A DNA stretch of 64,000 nucleotides from the NCBI GenBank assembly GCA_019426215.1, contig CM033395.1:19892569-19956568 (forward strand), read 5' to 3'. The DNA is from Buddleja alternifolia. Taxonomy: Eukaryota; Streptophyta; Magnoliopsida; Lamiales; Scrophulariaceae. The notes under the pieces were generated by a model that was not told where the DNA came from, ran no database searches, and was given only the letters and a program-made list of their open reading frames with translations. Positions 37,487-48,474 of this stretch are shown here, in pieces; within the stretch, counting starts at the first letter, position 1, and every line of letters starts with the position of its first letter. Position numbers and translations under genes: made by a program.

Positions 37487-37698
37487 GTAGGATTTTCGAA
37501 ATGTAATAGTTGAAATATTTTCTTGTGTTTTTTATGGGTTTAGTTGAACATAATGTCATCGAAGGAGTTTTTAAGTAATTAGCTATAGGGAGACTTGATT
37601 CGAAATTACTCTCTTATTCGTATTATTTATCTGATAAAATTGACTCGAATTCTATTATATATGATCCTATCAGACCAATAGGTTGCGAAATAGAAAAC

Positions 37699-37935
37699 GT
37701 GATCGAAGAAGGGATCTTGGAACCTGATGTGGATATCAGGCAAAATATGCAGGATCCTTTAGAAGAAGTTAATTTGGGCACGCTTGAAAATCCAAGAATG
37801 ACTTACATTAGTTCAAAAATAGAGCTTAATGAAAAAGAAGAATTGATCAAAATTCTACATGATTATAAGGACTGCTTCGCCTGGGCTTACCACGAGATGC
37901 CCGGAATAGATATGTCCGTAGCCAAACAAGAATAG
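37699..37935 (+). pseudogene. pre-RT spacer; RT itself deleted
   Basis: The frame ends with LIKILHDYKDCFAWAYHEMP then GIDMSVA, which is the stretch that immediately precedes RT in Tat-type pol. A TAG follows at 37933 and no RT, RNase H or integrase motif appears before the 3' LTR. Confidence 0.75.
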
Positions 37936-38431
37936 ACGTCAATCCGAGGTAAGAATGAGACACTTGAAAAGGTATGAAAGAGACAGAGAGAAATTCTGAT
38001 TACTACCGTGCAAAAATAAAGGAGTTGAAAGACGAAATCCCTCGAAGATGATGGATGTGCGGATTCGCTCGAAGACGACGAAGGGAAAGGGAGATGAAGT
38101 CGATGGTCAAGATAGTTATGTTACCGAAAAAGGGTAATCGGTTATTTATAGGAATTTTAAACACCCGGTAATGAAAAGACGCACTTATTAGTTATCAGGA
38201 AGATGAAAAGCCCCTGACGTTTTTTCATCAAGAGGCACGTATTTCTATACCCGCCAAAAAAATATATGAAAAGGCGCTCATAAGAGGACGTGTCTTTTTA
38301 ATAAGTATGAAACGAACTATTCGAACATATATCGATGAACAGGCGTGTCAGTTAATACTCTCGAATTCGAAGCATGCGAGCATATTTAATGCCCATAAAT
38401 TCGAAACATTCATGAGCATTAGGGGGGCATT

Positions 38432-39257
38432 TGTTTACATATAAGAAAAATTGGATTTGGGCCAGTAATTCATATAGAGCCCAAAAGAAAGGTGCAATCT
38501 TAATGAGGGCAGATGAGCCAAAAATTGGGCCTGTTAATTGTAGGGTCCAGAATCCAAACACGAGGAATAAAGGGCGAATCTTTGAAAGCCCAATGATCAC
38601 CAAGGAAGGAAAAAGCAAACGAAGTATAAGGAAGCGTGACCCAGTTGGAAAAACAGGCGCCAAGCAAAGTGAATTCAAAAAGGAAGTTGCGAGTGGTTTC
38701 CGAGAGGTGGCGAACGTGGAGGTTACAAGAAAACCAAGATAGAAGGTCGGGAGTATATATGCGAAAAAGGAAAGACAATGAGGAGAGGACAATCACTGCA
38801 AAAGAATTTATTTCTTTCTTTCTGTCATTAGACTAGCTTAGACATAGTTAGATTTAGCATAATTAGATTCTAGAATAATTAGTCGGTAGCGTCAATTGAT
38901 TCGTTAGCAGCGTTACCTTCAAGCACTTCATTTCCGTGTAAAGAAGAATTCACCGAAAAATTCTTGGACGTATATCCAAGTTCAAGCTTTAAGTGTTGAT
39001 TAATTACTTATATTTCAGTGTATCTTTCTTAGCCGTTGAGATCTATTTTTATTTAGGCGTTTAAGTGTTGATTAAATTGCTTGAATATCAGTGTATCTTC
39101 TTTCTTCTTCACATCAAGAAAGTTAGTTGCAAGACTCAAACCACCATTAGCTCATATAAGCAGGGGTTATTAGATAATTCTAGGTTGTGAATTATCACGG
39201 GGCTTGGATCGAACATTCGAAATCCTTCCCTAGGCTTGTTTGTTCGAAAACATGAAA
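38432..39257 (+). repeat. 3' LTR of the RT-less Gypsy element
   Basis: Matches the 5' LTR over its full 826 bp and ends AAAACATGAAA. It directly abuts a Copia 3' LTR fragment. Confidence 0.85.
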
Positions 39258-39325
39258 GATGTTTAGTTACAATTCAATGCCCTATAATTCTATCCTTTAT
39301 GCCATTTGAGGGCATAACACTAACA
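39258..39325 (-). repeat. truncated 3' LTR of the Copia element
   Basis: On the minus strand the LTR opens TGTTAGTGTTATGCCC directly after the polypurine tract GTGCAAGTGGGAGAT (39326-39342). Only 68 bp remain before the Gypsy LTR. Confidence 0.7.
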
Positions 39326-39358
39326 ATCTCCCACTTGCACTCGATGCCATTTCCTATG

Positions 39359-40320
39359 TTATTTTGTGCCCATCTTCTTAAGATGTCTTTCTAGCACCGC
39401 CTGTGCCAATGACTTGGTCAATGGGTCAGCGACATTGTGTGCTGAGGCTATTTTCTGAACAGATATTTCCCCTCTGGCAACGATCTCTCTTATGCTGTGA
39501 TATCTTCTCTCTATGTGTTTGGAGTTGTTGTGAGACCTTGGTTCCTTTGCCTGCGTTATTGCTCCAGTGTTATCACAATAAAGTGGCAACGAGAGCTCCA
39601 CGCTTAGAACTACTTGAAGTTCTCCAAGAAACTTCCTTAGCTAAACAGCAGGGAACTACGTATTCAGCCTCTGTGGTGGAATCTGCGGTTGTGCTTTGCT
39701 TAGAACTTTTCTAAGTCACCATCCCACCATTGAGGATGAATATTAACCCCGAGGTGGATTTTCGATCATCGACATCTGATTGGAAATCTGAGTCTGTATA
39801 ACCGTCCACTCTTAGGTCACCACTCCCATAGATGAGAATCATATCCTTAATTCTCTTCAGATACTTTAGGATATTTTTTCACAGCTATCCAATGTTCCTT
39901 GCCTTGGTTTGCTTGAAATTGACTAACAACACTTACTGCATAAGCAATTTCAGGTCTAGTACACAACATCACATACATTAGGCTACCCACTGCAGATGCT
40001 TAGGGTATAGTGCTCATCTCTTTCTATCTTCCTCACTTTGAGAACACAATTTTTGAGAGATGCACCACTTGCCTCAATGGCAGGAACCCTTTCTTAGAAT
40101 CCTCCATCCTAAATCTCTTCAGGACCTTTTCTAAGTAAAGGGCTTAAGAGAGCCCTATCATTCTATTTGTTCGATCTCTATAGATTCGAATCCCTAGAAT
40201 GTAAGTAGCTTCTCCCAAGTCTTTCATGGAGAAAGTACTTGAAAATCAGTTCTTAAACGTGGTGAGCATTCCTATATCATTTCTATATGCAATATGTTAT
40301 CTACATATAGCATAAGGAAT
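39359..40320 (-). pseudogene. Copia RNase H and RT C-terminus
   Basis: The frame at 39601-39359 has LYCDNTGAITQAKEPRSHN, KHIERRYHSIREIV and VADPLTKSL, the RNase H end of Copia pol. Upstream, to 40320, broken frames give RT C-terminal blocks, including a LYVD-like catalytic region just before the Mutator-like insertion. Confidence 0.8.
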
Positions 40321-41316
40321 GATATCTTGGGTTTTTTTTTATCAATTTGACAGATTTGTCTGTCAAACTTGTCAAAATAACCCAATTTCTACACCATTTA
40401 TCAATCTAACCTGAAGGCATCATTTGAAATGGCGCCTTCAATTTTCCATTTTTCCACAAATTAAATTGAAGGCGCCATTCCAAATGGCGCCTTCAAATTA
40501 TTATTATTATTTTTTTAAAAAATGTCACTTTAGCAGTCAACAAAAGCTGACTGCTACTGAAATAGCGCCTTCATTTATTACTTTATTTAATATTTAATAT
40601 TATTTTTAAAATTTGTTGAATTTATATGTGGAAATGGTTACAAGCTTTTAGGGTGTAGGTAAAAAAAAAAAAATCCCTTAGTCCGGGCTCATTTTTTGTC
40701 ATTTTCTCTATATTTTTGGGTTTTGACTTGAACACATAAATTGTAGATTGACTCACAAGGTTTCTAACGGTGAGAAAATTTGTTTATTTTGATACCTAGG
40801 TTAAGAAATACGACATGTTAAAAAAGAGACATTCGAGCAGTCTTTTTGCAAAAAAATAATTTTTTTCTCAGTTCGAGATGATTTTTCGACATTTTCTGTA
40901 CATTTTCAGGTTTGACTTGAAACAAATAAATTGTAGATTGACTCACAAAGTTTCTAACGGTGTGAGAATTGGTTTATTTTGATACCCGGGGTGAAGAAAT
41001 ACAACATGTTAAAAAAGAGACATTCGAGTAGTTTTTTTGCAAAAAAAATAAATTATTTTTTCTCTCAGTTCGGGATTATTTTTCGACATTTTCTGTACGT
41101 TTCAGGCTTTGAATTGAACACATAAATTATAGATTGACTCACATATTTTCTAACGGTGTGATGATTGATTGTGACGACAATTGAGTAAAAAAATACGACA
41201 AAGTAAAAAGTACACATTGGAGTAGTTTTTTTGCCAAAAAAAAAATAAAAAATTCTTTTACATAATAAGTCAAAAATACATTAAATTTATTCATCCTTAT
41301 CCGACATGTAATAGTC

Positions 41317-41505
41317 CTACTTATATGAAGGATGAGTTAAAACATTACAAATTTCACGACGTGTGAGTCTTTGGCCTCTTGCAAAAGCAAGTTCTTTTGC
41401 TAGTTCAAGCATGTGGTATCTACAACGACGTAAAAGCATCCTGTTGTTTTCAATTCTTATTCTGGAAACAGCCTTCCTACAATTTTTGACACCGTTTCTC
41501 GGCAT
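41317..41505 (-). CDS. short unknown ORF in the Mutator-like element
   Basis: 62 codons, basic (RKAVSRIRIENNRMLLRRCR). It shares the phrase RIR.ENNRM with the plus-strand frame ending at 42854, so the two are related inverted pieces of one sequence. No known domain; probably remnant coding. Confidence 0.3.
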   Translation of the reverse strand: MPRNGVKNCRKAVSRIRIENNRMLLRRCRYHMLELAKELAFARGQRLTRREICNVLTHPSYK

Positions 41506-41824
41506 CGGTATTGATCAATGTCATGGAATTCGAATGCCAAGTGTTAGAAGATCATTCACCAACTCCTCGGATTCGATGAGACCATTCCCTCCTGAGTCCA
41601 CAATATTACTCAAGGTCTTCAAAGCGAACTACTTCGTATTCATCGTTTATTTCTCTTGATAACCTTTTACCTTGGCCTGTAGAGTTTTGACTCTCTCCCA
41701 TTTTCAATTGAATCTAAGCATTATGTATTATGACGACTTTGTGTTGTTGAGTCTATATATATATATATGTTTATGACTTGGTCTCTGATCATTCACATGT
41801 CTTGTTGTTTATTTGATGAGTTTG

Positions 41825-42400
41825 TCCTACTCACATGATCGATTTGATGCGTCTGAAACATCACATGTCTCTGTTTTTTAGGGTTTAGGTAACAATAGAT
41901 GGAGTATGACGATTCATTGTTATAAGTGTGACGATTCATTGTTATAATTTCTCTGCCCTACTCACGTGATTGATTTGATGCGTCTGAAACATCAGTTATC
42001 TCTGTTTTTTAGGGTTTAGGTAACTGTAGATGGAGTGTGACGATTCATTATTATAATTTCTTTGCCCTACTCACGTGATCGATTTGATGCGTCTGAAATA
42101 TCACATGTCTCTGTTTTTTAGGGTTTAGGTAACTGTAGATGGAGTGTGACGATTCGTTGTTACAATTTCTCTGCCCTACTCATGTGATCGATTTGATTCA
42201 TCTGAAACATCACTTATCTCTGTTTTTTAGGGTTTAGATAACTGTAGATGGAGTGTGACGATTCATTGCCATAATTTCTCTGCCCTACTCATGTGATCGA
42301 TTTAATGCGTCTGAAACATCACATGTCTCTGTTTTTTATGGTTTATATAACTGTAGATGGATATTTCTTTGCCCTACTCACGTGATCGATTTGATGATTC
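41825..42400. repeat. tandem array of about 109-bp units
   Basis: The start phrase gatcgatttgatgcgtctga recurs at about 41841, 41972, 42081, 42190, 42299 and 42388. Spacing is 131, 109, 109, 109 and 89. Each unit contains ctctgttttttagggtttag and gatggagtgtgacgattcat. Confidence 0.85.
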
Positions 42401-42462
42401 ATCAGGGTTTAGGCAGCTATATATGTAAAGAGAGTTTGTGTATTGAAAGAAACCTTACACAA

Positions 42463-42854
42463 ATGGAGCCGTTTAGAGCTCCAAAATTGCACTACACTCC
42501 TAGTGATATTTTTCGTGCCATGGGGTGTAGTTGGCAGTTGGATGATGATTACTATTACTCATTAAATCCAAATCAAACATATTCGGAAGTGTATTTACAA
42601 ATGATGGAAGATGAATGGAGGTTTCGTGTCCAAGAACAAGACGGGCTTATTACCGATTGCCGGATCGTCATATTCGTTGCCTAAGACGAAGAGCTATCAC
42701 TATGCCTCGTGTAACAAACCATGAAAAGACACTAGCCCTCAATAGGATACGTGAAGAGAATAATAGGATGGCTACGTGTATGACACGTCTTAATTTCCAA
42801 GAAATATCTAGAGAGTACGCATTATCTGGTTATGTGCAAGAAGCAAAGAGCTAG
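42463..42854 (+). pseudogene. unknown cargo ORF of the Mutator-like element, frameshifted
   Basis: ATG 42463 opens an acidic, aromatic-rich frame (LHYTPSDIFRAMGCSWQLDD, YLQMMEDEWRFRV) ending at 42684. Coding flavour continues in another frame from about 42650 to 42854 (RCLRRRAITMPRVTNHEKT, NRIREENNRMA). No domain that I recognise. One frameshift near 42650 seems to separate the halves. It may be captured host sequence or an element-specific gene. Confidence 0.35.
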
Positions 42855-43951
42855 GTGGGAGTTCAGTGTAAGTCCTGAGTATCGATCAAATACTGAGATG
42901 TGTGATGAAGAAATTAACTAGATTGGTGTTAATTTGTTTGATAAAGTTAATTTGTCTATGTTATTTTTCCTAATTCAAGTCTTTTGTTTCGGCCTTTCAA
43001 TTGAAGAATTATGTCAGTAATATTAATATCACATTGTCAAGCATTACCATTTTTTTTTAAAAAAATAGTAATAAATATAAACTACAAATTAAAAACACTA
43101 TCTATGTGGTCAAGACGAACGTCCAAGACATACAAAATAAACGTCGAAGACATACAAAACTAGAATATAAACAACAAACGAATGTCTAAGACATACAAAA
43201 TAAGAAAAACTACATATGCGAGTTACAAACCCCTAAAAATGACCTCCCGTGCCACATTTTTTTTTTGCAAAAAAATGCTTGAATGTCTCTTTTTTAACAT
43301 GTCATATTTCTTCACCAGGGTATCAACATAAACTAATTCTCACATCTTTAGAAACTTTGTGAGATAATCTACAATTTATGTGTTCAAGTCGAAGCTCGAA
43401 AATGCCGAAAAATCATCCCGAACTGAGACTTTTTTTTTTTCAAAAAAAACTACTCTATTGTCTCTTTTTTAACATGTCGTATTTCTTCACTTGGGTATCG
43501 AAATAAACCAATTCTTGCATCGTTAGAAACTTTGTGAGTCAATCTACAATTTATGTGTTCATGTCAAAGTCCAAAAATATAAAGAAAATGAGCCCGAACA
43601 AAGGACTTTTTTTTTTACCTAATCCTCGTATAAATTCAACAAATCTTTTTTAAAAATTAAATATTAAATAAAAAAATTAACCCGCCATTTCAAATGGCGC
43701 CTTCACTACTGTAGCAGTCAGCTTTTGTTGACTGCTACAGTGGCATAATTTTTTTTTTTAAATGGAGCCTTAAAAAAAATTAAAAAAATATATATAAATT
43801 GAAGACGCCATTTCAATTTAATTGCTGGAAAAATGAAAAATTGAAGAAATGGCGCCTTCAGGTTAGATTGATAAATGGTACATAAAATCAGTCATTTTGA
43901 CAAGTTTGACCCAAAAATGGGTCAAATTGATAAAAAAAACCTGATATCTTG

Positions 43952-44497
43952 CTCCCACTAACCTTTTTATAAACATATGGCCCCCGTCTTCATTTTTGAT
44001 GAAGTCAAATCCTTTGACCGCCTCATCAAATCGTAGATTCTAGCTACAAGATGCTTGCTTGAGTCCATAAATGAATCTTTCAAACTTGCACACCTTATGG
44101 ATACCATCATCGGATACAAAATCTTTGGGTTGTTCCATATAGATATCCTCTTCTAGGAATCCATTCAAAAAAGCAATTTTGACATCCATTTGACATATCT
44201 CATAGTCAAGGTGAGGGGTTATTGCAAGTAGAATTCTTATTGACCTGATCATAGCTACTGGCGAAAAGGTTTCTTGGTAGTCAATTCCTTCCTTTTGACT
44301 ATATCCTTTTGCCACTAGCTAGCTTTATAGGTGTCAACCTTGCCATCAACACCAATCTTTCTCTTGTAAATCCATTTACACCCAATTGGTACAATACCAT
44401 CAGGCCGATCTACAAGTGTCCAGACTTGGTTTGAATCCATTGAGTCTATTTCTGTTTGCATAGCTTCGCGCCATCTTGTAACATTCACATCCACCAT
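43952..44497 (-). pseudogene. Copia RT N-terminal half
   Basis: 44497-44315 reads WREAMQTEIDSMDSNQVWTL and GCKWIYKRKIGVDGKV. 44315-44040 continues with [20 protein letters not shown], the [21 protein letters not shown] block and YGLKQAS. All are standard Copia RT blocks, including the first catalytic Asp region. A frameshift joins the two frames at 44315. Confidence 0.85.
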
Positions 44498-45185
44498 CGC
44501 TTGATCATATGTGGAGGGATCATCTCCATGACCCTCCTCTAATACAAAATGGAGGCTCAGCTCCCTCTGCAGTAGATATCCATACCTTTCAGGCGGTTGA
44601 GGTATCCTATTTGATCTTCGCGGTTGTGGTTGTATTATAGTTTACTTCCTGTGTAGATGTATCTAATGGAGTTTCATTTTGTTCTTCAACAACAATCTTT
44701 CTACTCACTCCACCTTCTTGAATGAACTCATCTTAAAGAAAGTGTGCTTGAAAAGCTACAATGATCCTTTGATCATCATGCAGGTAAAAGAGGTATCCCA
44801 TGGAATCATCAGGATAACCAACGTAACGCCCTTTTAAGGATCTAGCCTCCAACTTCTCTACTTTAGTCTTTTTGACATATGCCAGACATCCCTAAATCTT
44901 GATGTGATTAAGACTTGGTTTCCTATTTCTCCATATTTCATATGGGGTTTTAGGAACGGACTTGGACGGACATCTATTTAAGATATGTACAGCTATAAGG
45001 AGCGCGTGACCCCATAGTGAAATGGGTAATTCAGTGTAGCTGAGCATGGAGTGAACCATTTCCAACAAAGTTCAATTCCTTCGCTCTACTACTCCATTCA
45101 ACTATGATGTCGCTGGAGGTGTGAGCTGTAATATTAGACCATTCTCTCTAAGGTATTCATTAAACTCCACACTGATATATTCTCC
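44498..45185 (-). pseudogene. Copia integrase C-terminus/linker remnant
   Basis: No open frame of note, but short blocks match Copia (for example GYPDDSMGYLFYLHDDQRII near 44825-44760). Several frameshifts. Confidence 0.5.
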
Positions 45186-45665
45186 TCATCGGTCAGATCG
45201 AAGAGCCTTTATATGTTGCTCAATTTGATTTTTCACTATAGCCCTGAATTCTTTGAATCTTTCAATGGATTCAGACTTATGCTTCATCAAGTACACTAGA
45301 CCATATCTTGAATGATCATCTATGAATGTGATGAAGTAAAAGAAACCTCCACGAGCCATTTCTCCAAATGGTCCACAAACATCAGTATGCACTAAACCTA
45401 AGATTTGTGAGGCTCTTTCAAAAGTTCCCGTGAAGGGGGATCTAGCCATTTTGCTCTTGAGATAAGATTCACAAGTAGGATAGGGATCCAATCCCAATGG
45501 ACCTATCAGTCCATCTTTCTCTATTTTGCGAATTTTGTGCTCGCCGGCATGGTCTAGTTTAAGATGCCAAATTAATCTTTGGTTAATTCCTTGCTCACCA
45601 CATTTCCTTTGTATAGTATTTACAACACACTCATTCTGGACATTAAGGTAGTACAAATCATTCAC
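45186..45665 (-). pseudogene. Copia GAG-pre-integrase and integrase core
   Basis: Contains the HHCC-like region (LIWHLKLDHAGEHKI, with CESYLKSKM in place of CxxC) and the first DDE Asp in LGLVHTDVCGPFG, then FITFIDDHSRYGLVYLM carrying the next conserved Asp pair. It breaks off at ALRSDR, just before the GGE(Y/F) block. Confidence 0.8.
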
Positions 45666-45743
45666 TAAAGAAGCAACGCCTACTAATTTATTACCATAAT
45701 AAATGTTGCAATGTTCGTCAATAAAACGAAAAATATAACCATG

Positions 45744-46004
45744 CTAAACTAAAACGGGAATTGAAACAATGTTTTTAAGCCCATTGGGCAAAACCAAAAC
45801 ATTATCCAGAAATAGTAAATGTCCAGATGTTAAAAGCGATGAGGTAGATCCAATTCCAGCAGCCGTGATGCTTTGCCGGCTGTGTACTCTTATCTTGACC
45901 TCATTAGGGCTCAACTTCCTACATCGTTCCATATTCTGACTCACACAACATACATGAGTATTGGCTCCTGAATCTAAGAAGTGGAATATATGGTAATAGA
46001 ACAA
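45744..46004 (-). pseudogene. Copia aspartic protease domain
   Basis: FLDSGANTHVC is the D-S-G-A catalytic motif; GIGSTSSLLTSG and LVLPNGLKNIVS follow as in Copia protease. Confidence 0.8.
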
Positions 46005-46009
46005 TTAGT

Positions 46010-46846
46010 TTAAAAAATGTAAAGTTCCTTACCTTTCGCTCCTTTGTTCATATTTGGACAGTCTTTTCTCCAGTGGCCTAGCTCACCACAACATAAGCAC
46101 TTGTCCTCATATCTTTCTCTCTTATTCCTTATTCGTTGTACCTTGTTGCGAGTTCCCTTGGATGCTCCCACTTGCTGATTGCTGTTATTATTCCTTTGTT
46201 CATCTAATGAATTAGGAACTATGACAACAATTGGATTATTCCACTTATCCGCCCTTATTTGATTCTGAGCAACATTGAGTTTATCCAGTGGCCCAGCTAA
46301 TGAACCCTCAATGTCATTCACGTCAAAGTTTATAACGAAATAATAGAATGAATTAGGGAGTGAATGTAAGATGAGGTCAACTTGGAGATGTAGATCCATA
46401 AAGAAATTCAAAGATTTAAGTTTCTCTATCATGGTCATCATTTTGAAAACATGTTCTCCTACATCCTCACCTCCAACCATCTTAGTTCGAAAGAGATCTC
46501 TTCATATAAAATATCTGGCGGTCTTACCGCGTTATCCAAACAACTCATCCAATTGAAGGATAATATCTCTTGCATTATCCATCTTATCATGAGATCTTTG
46601 CAACTCAATATACATGGAGCTTAAGATGTACACTCTTGATCTATGGTTGTCACAACACCAATCCCAATGAGCCAAGCGAACATCACCACCTTCATCTCTT
46701 CCAGGAATGGGAGGACGACCAATTTCCAATACATAATCTTTGGATTCACTACAAAGAACCATCCTCAATTTTGTGAGCCATTCTATGTAATTTGGTCCAG
46801 TAAGAATGGTATTCTCCATCAATTTTGATAGTGGTTTGGGAGACAT
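46010..46846 (-). pseudogene. Copia gag with CCHC zinc knuckle
   Basis: 46846-46532 gives the gag start (LTGPNYIEWLTKLRMVL). The frame shifts near 46500, then 46480-46010 carries the capsid part and the knuckle CLCCGELGHWRKDC. One frameshift only; otherwise well preserved. Confidence 0.85.
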
Positions 46847-48474
46847 TTATGATTGAGAGAGATAAGACAATAAATAACTGCAGAAAATAAACCAGACTTG
46901 ATTAGATGATTGTAACTTAAACTATAACCGAGTAAAATCAAGGACTTTGATTTATAACTTGGCTCCCACTACATTTTTTGAGATTCACACTCCCACTGTG
47001 AAAATTGAAAGTGATTGTTGTTCATTACTTCGTTGTGGAGATTGATTTATTTAATCAATATAGTGGATGACAATCCTTTAACGATAATTGGTTCACTATT
47101 TAATTAAAGTGATGTCTTACATCATTCTATCCAATAGACGGTCCAATCTTCTTTTCCTATAATCCATCAAAACTGCAACCCCTTTAACGATATATAGGTT
47201 TGTGGACTATCTAAGTTCATTCCAACTAACATCTTTTAATCTAACATTTGAATTTCACCTTACAACCCTTTAACGATATTTGGGGTGAAATATGTCTTGA
47301 TTAAGGCATCTAATGCACTTTATGAAATCTCATAATTGAGTCTTAATACATGACCCCCACTTACTGGGAAGATGCCATATATTAGATTCAATTCTTAATC
47401 TCATTAATCTTAGTGGAGGGACAGGATGCCTAGCGCCCTTTTCTAACTTAGTATTGTTTTTGATTTGGCAGTATTTATGTTCTAAATATTTATTTATGTC
47501 TCACTTTGCACATTATCAAAATTTTTATAGCGCAGGATAGGATAATACATGAAACATACATCAAATGAAACATGCATTAAAAGTTATTAAAACATCACAT
47601 ATATTCATGGGCTTTTTCAAGAGGGCCCAAGCCAATGGGCCATCAAAAACAAAAGAAAAAACTAAACTATTCTTCATGGGCTCCAAGCTCCTTTCCCTTT
47701 TGGATCGACTCCTTCTTCAAGGCCTATTAAAATCTATCTATTACATAAGAATTATAACATCATATACATAATTCTAAGAAGAAAATAATGGGCTCAAATC
47801 CGGCCCTTACAACCCATAAAAAGAAATACATCCAAAAAAAGGAAACCTAAGCCCATAAATAATGTCACCATCATATAATACATGTTCGTGATAAATAAAG
47901 CAATTATGTTGGTGATTAGGATAATAATTAATTAGTCCAACTAATTAATTTTCTCATAAAATTCCAGATTTTATCCATATTTATAATAAAAGCCTTCTAG
48001 TGAGAATTTATTATTTAAATAAAATAAATTAATTAGAATCCTCCAAGAATAGTTAATTAATCTTTTATTCAATTAATTAATATTCAATAAAAACTAATTG
48101 GGCTCGATTTCATCAAACTTAAATCACCAACCAATCGGCCCAAAACAAATTTTTTGAATGTCTAATATTTTAATTAAACCAATTTGGGCTTATTTAATTA
48201 AAACCGGGGTCATCATCCTTTTGACCCACTCGGATAATTAAAATGGCCCAAAACCCGTTTATCAAAAAATTAGACCCATTTTACACACAACACGACCCAC
48301 CAGACCCGGGTCGAAACCCAGGCCCCCATGGGGCAGGCTGTGCGCTGGTCACCCAATGGAGCGCTGTGCACACTACTGTGTGTGTAGCGGCGCACATACA
48401 CGGAGCCTTCGGGCTCCGTGTTCTCACCATTTTTTGACTCTTCTCGATTCACCATATTATCATGCAATAATATC
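46847..48474 (-). other. Copia leader/5' LTR remnant or intergenic DNA
   Basis: No gene. The phrase ccctttaacgatat recurs (near 47180 and 47266), and the strand upstream of gag may be the element's leader. A GC-richer patch at 48290-48420 contains small ORFs on both strands without domains. No 5' LTR start or tRNA-Met PBS was recognised. Confidence 0.4.

Larger units (their letters stand above)
32701..39257 (+). mobile_element. Ty3/Gypsy (Tat-like) element lacking RT, RNase H and integrase
   Basis: Two LTRs of equal length (32701-33526/33528 and 38432-39257) differ at only a few dozen positions by eye. The PBS follows the 5' LTR and a polypurine tract AGGGGGGCATT (38421-38431) precedes the 3' LTR. 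The interior encodes gag, protease and the short spacer before RT, then stops: 37936-38420 is non-coding. This is an internally deleted, non-autonomous element. No matching target duplication was found (5' flank GACAT, 3' flank GATGT), and the 3' flank is a Copia LTR fragment. Confidence 0.85.
40330..43942. mobile_element. Mutator-like element with long inverted arms and 9-bp target duplication
   Basis: GATATCTTG flanks both sides (40321-40329 and 43943-43951), and Copia RT resumes outside, so the insertion is exact. The arms are inverted repeats of about 700 bp or more: left GGTTTTTTTTTATCAATTTG, right (reverse complement) AGGTTTTTTTTATCAATTTG, continuing with ACCATTTATCAATCTAACCT in both arms. 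Long TIRs with a 9-bp duplication are the Mutator signature. There is no MURA-type transposase. The interior has a 109-bp tandem array (41825-42400) and short unknown ORFs. The arms also contain about 180-bp tandem units (three left, two right) and GGCGCC-centred palindromes. Confidence 0.75.
39258..46846 (-). mobile_element. Copia element (minus strand), interrupted by a Mutator-like element
   Basis: On the minus strand the order from 46846 downward is gag, zinc knuckle, protease, GAG-pre-integrase, integrase, RT, RNase H, polypurine tract and the start of the 3' LTR, which is Copia gene order. The 3' LTR survives only as 39258-39325. A 3.6-kb element at 40330-43942 splits the RT gene. The 5' LTR is not identified. 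Several frameshifts and stops make it inactive. Confidence 0.85.

Noticed and set aside
41817..42400. CRISPR-like array
   Set aside because: The units are contiguous 109-bp tandem repeats without spacers, in a plant transposon.
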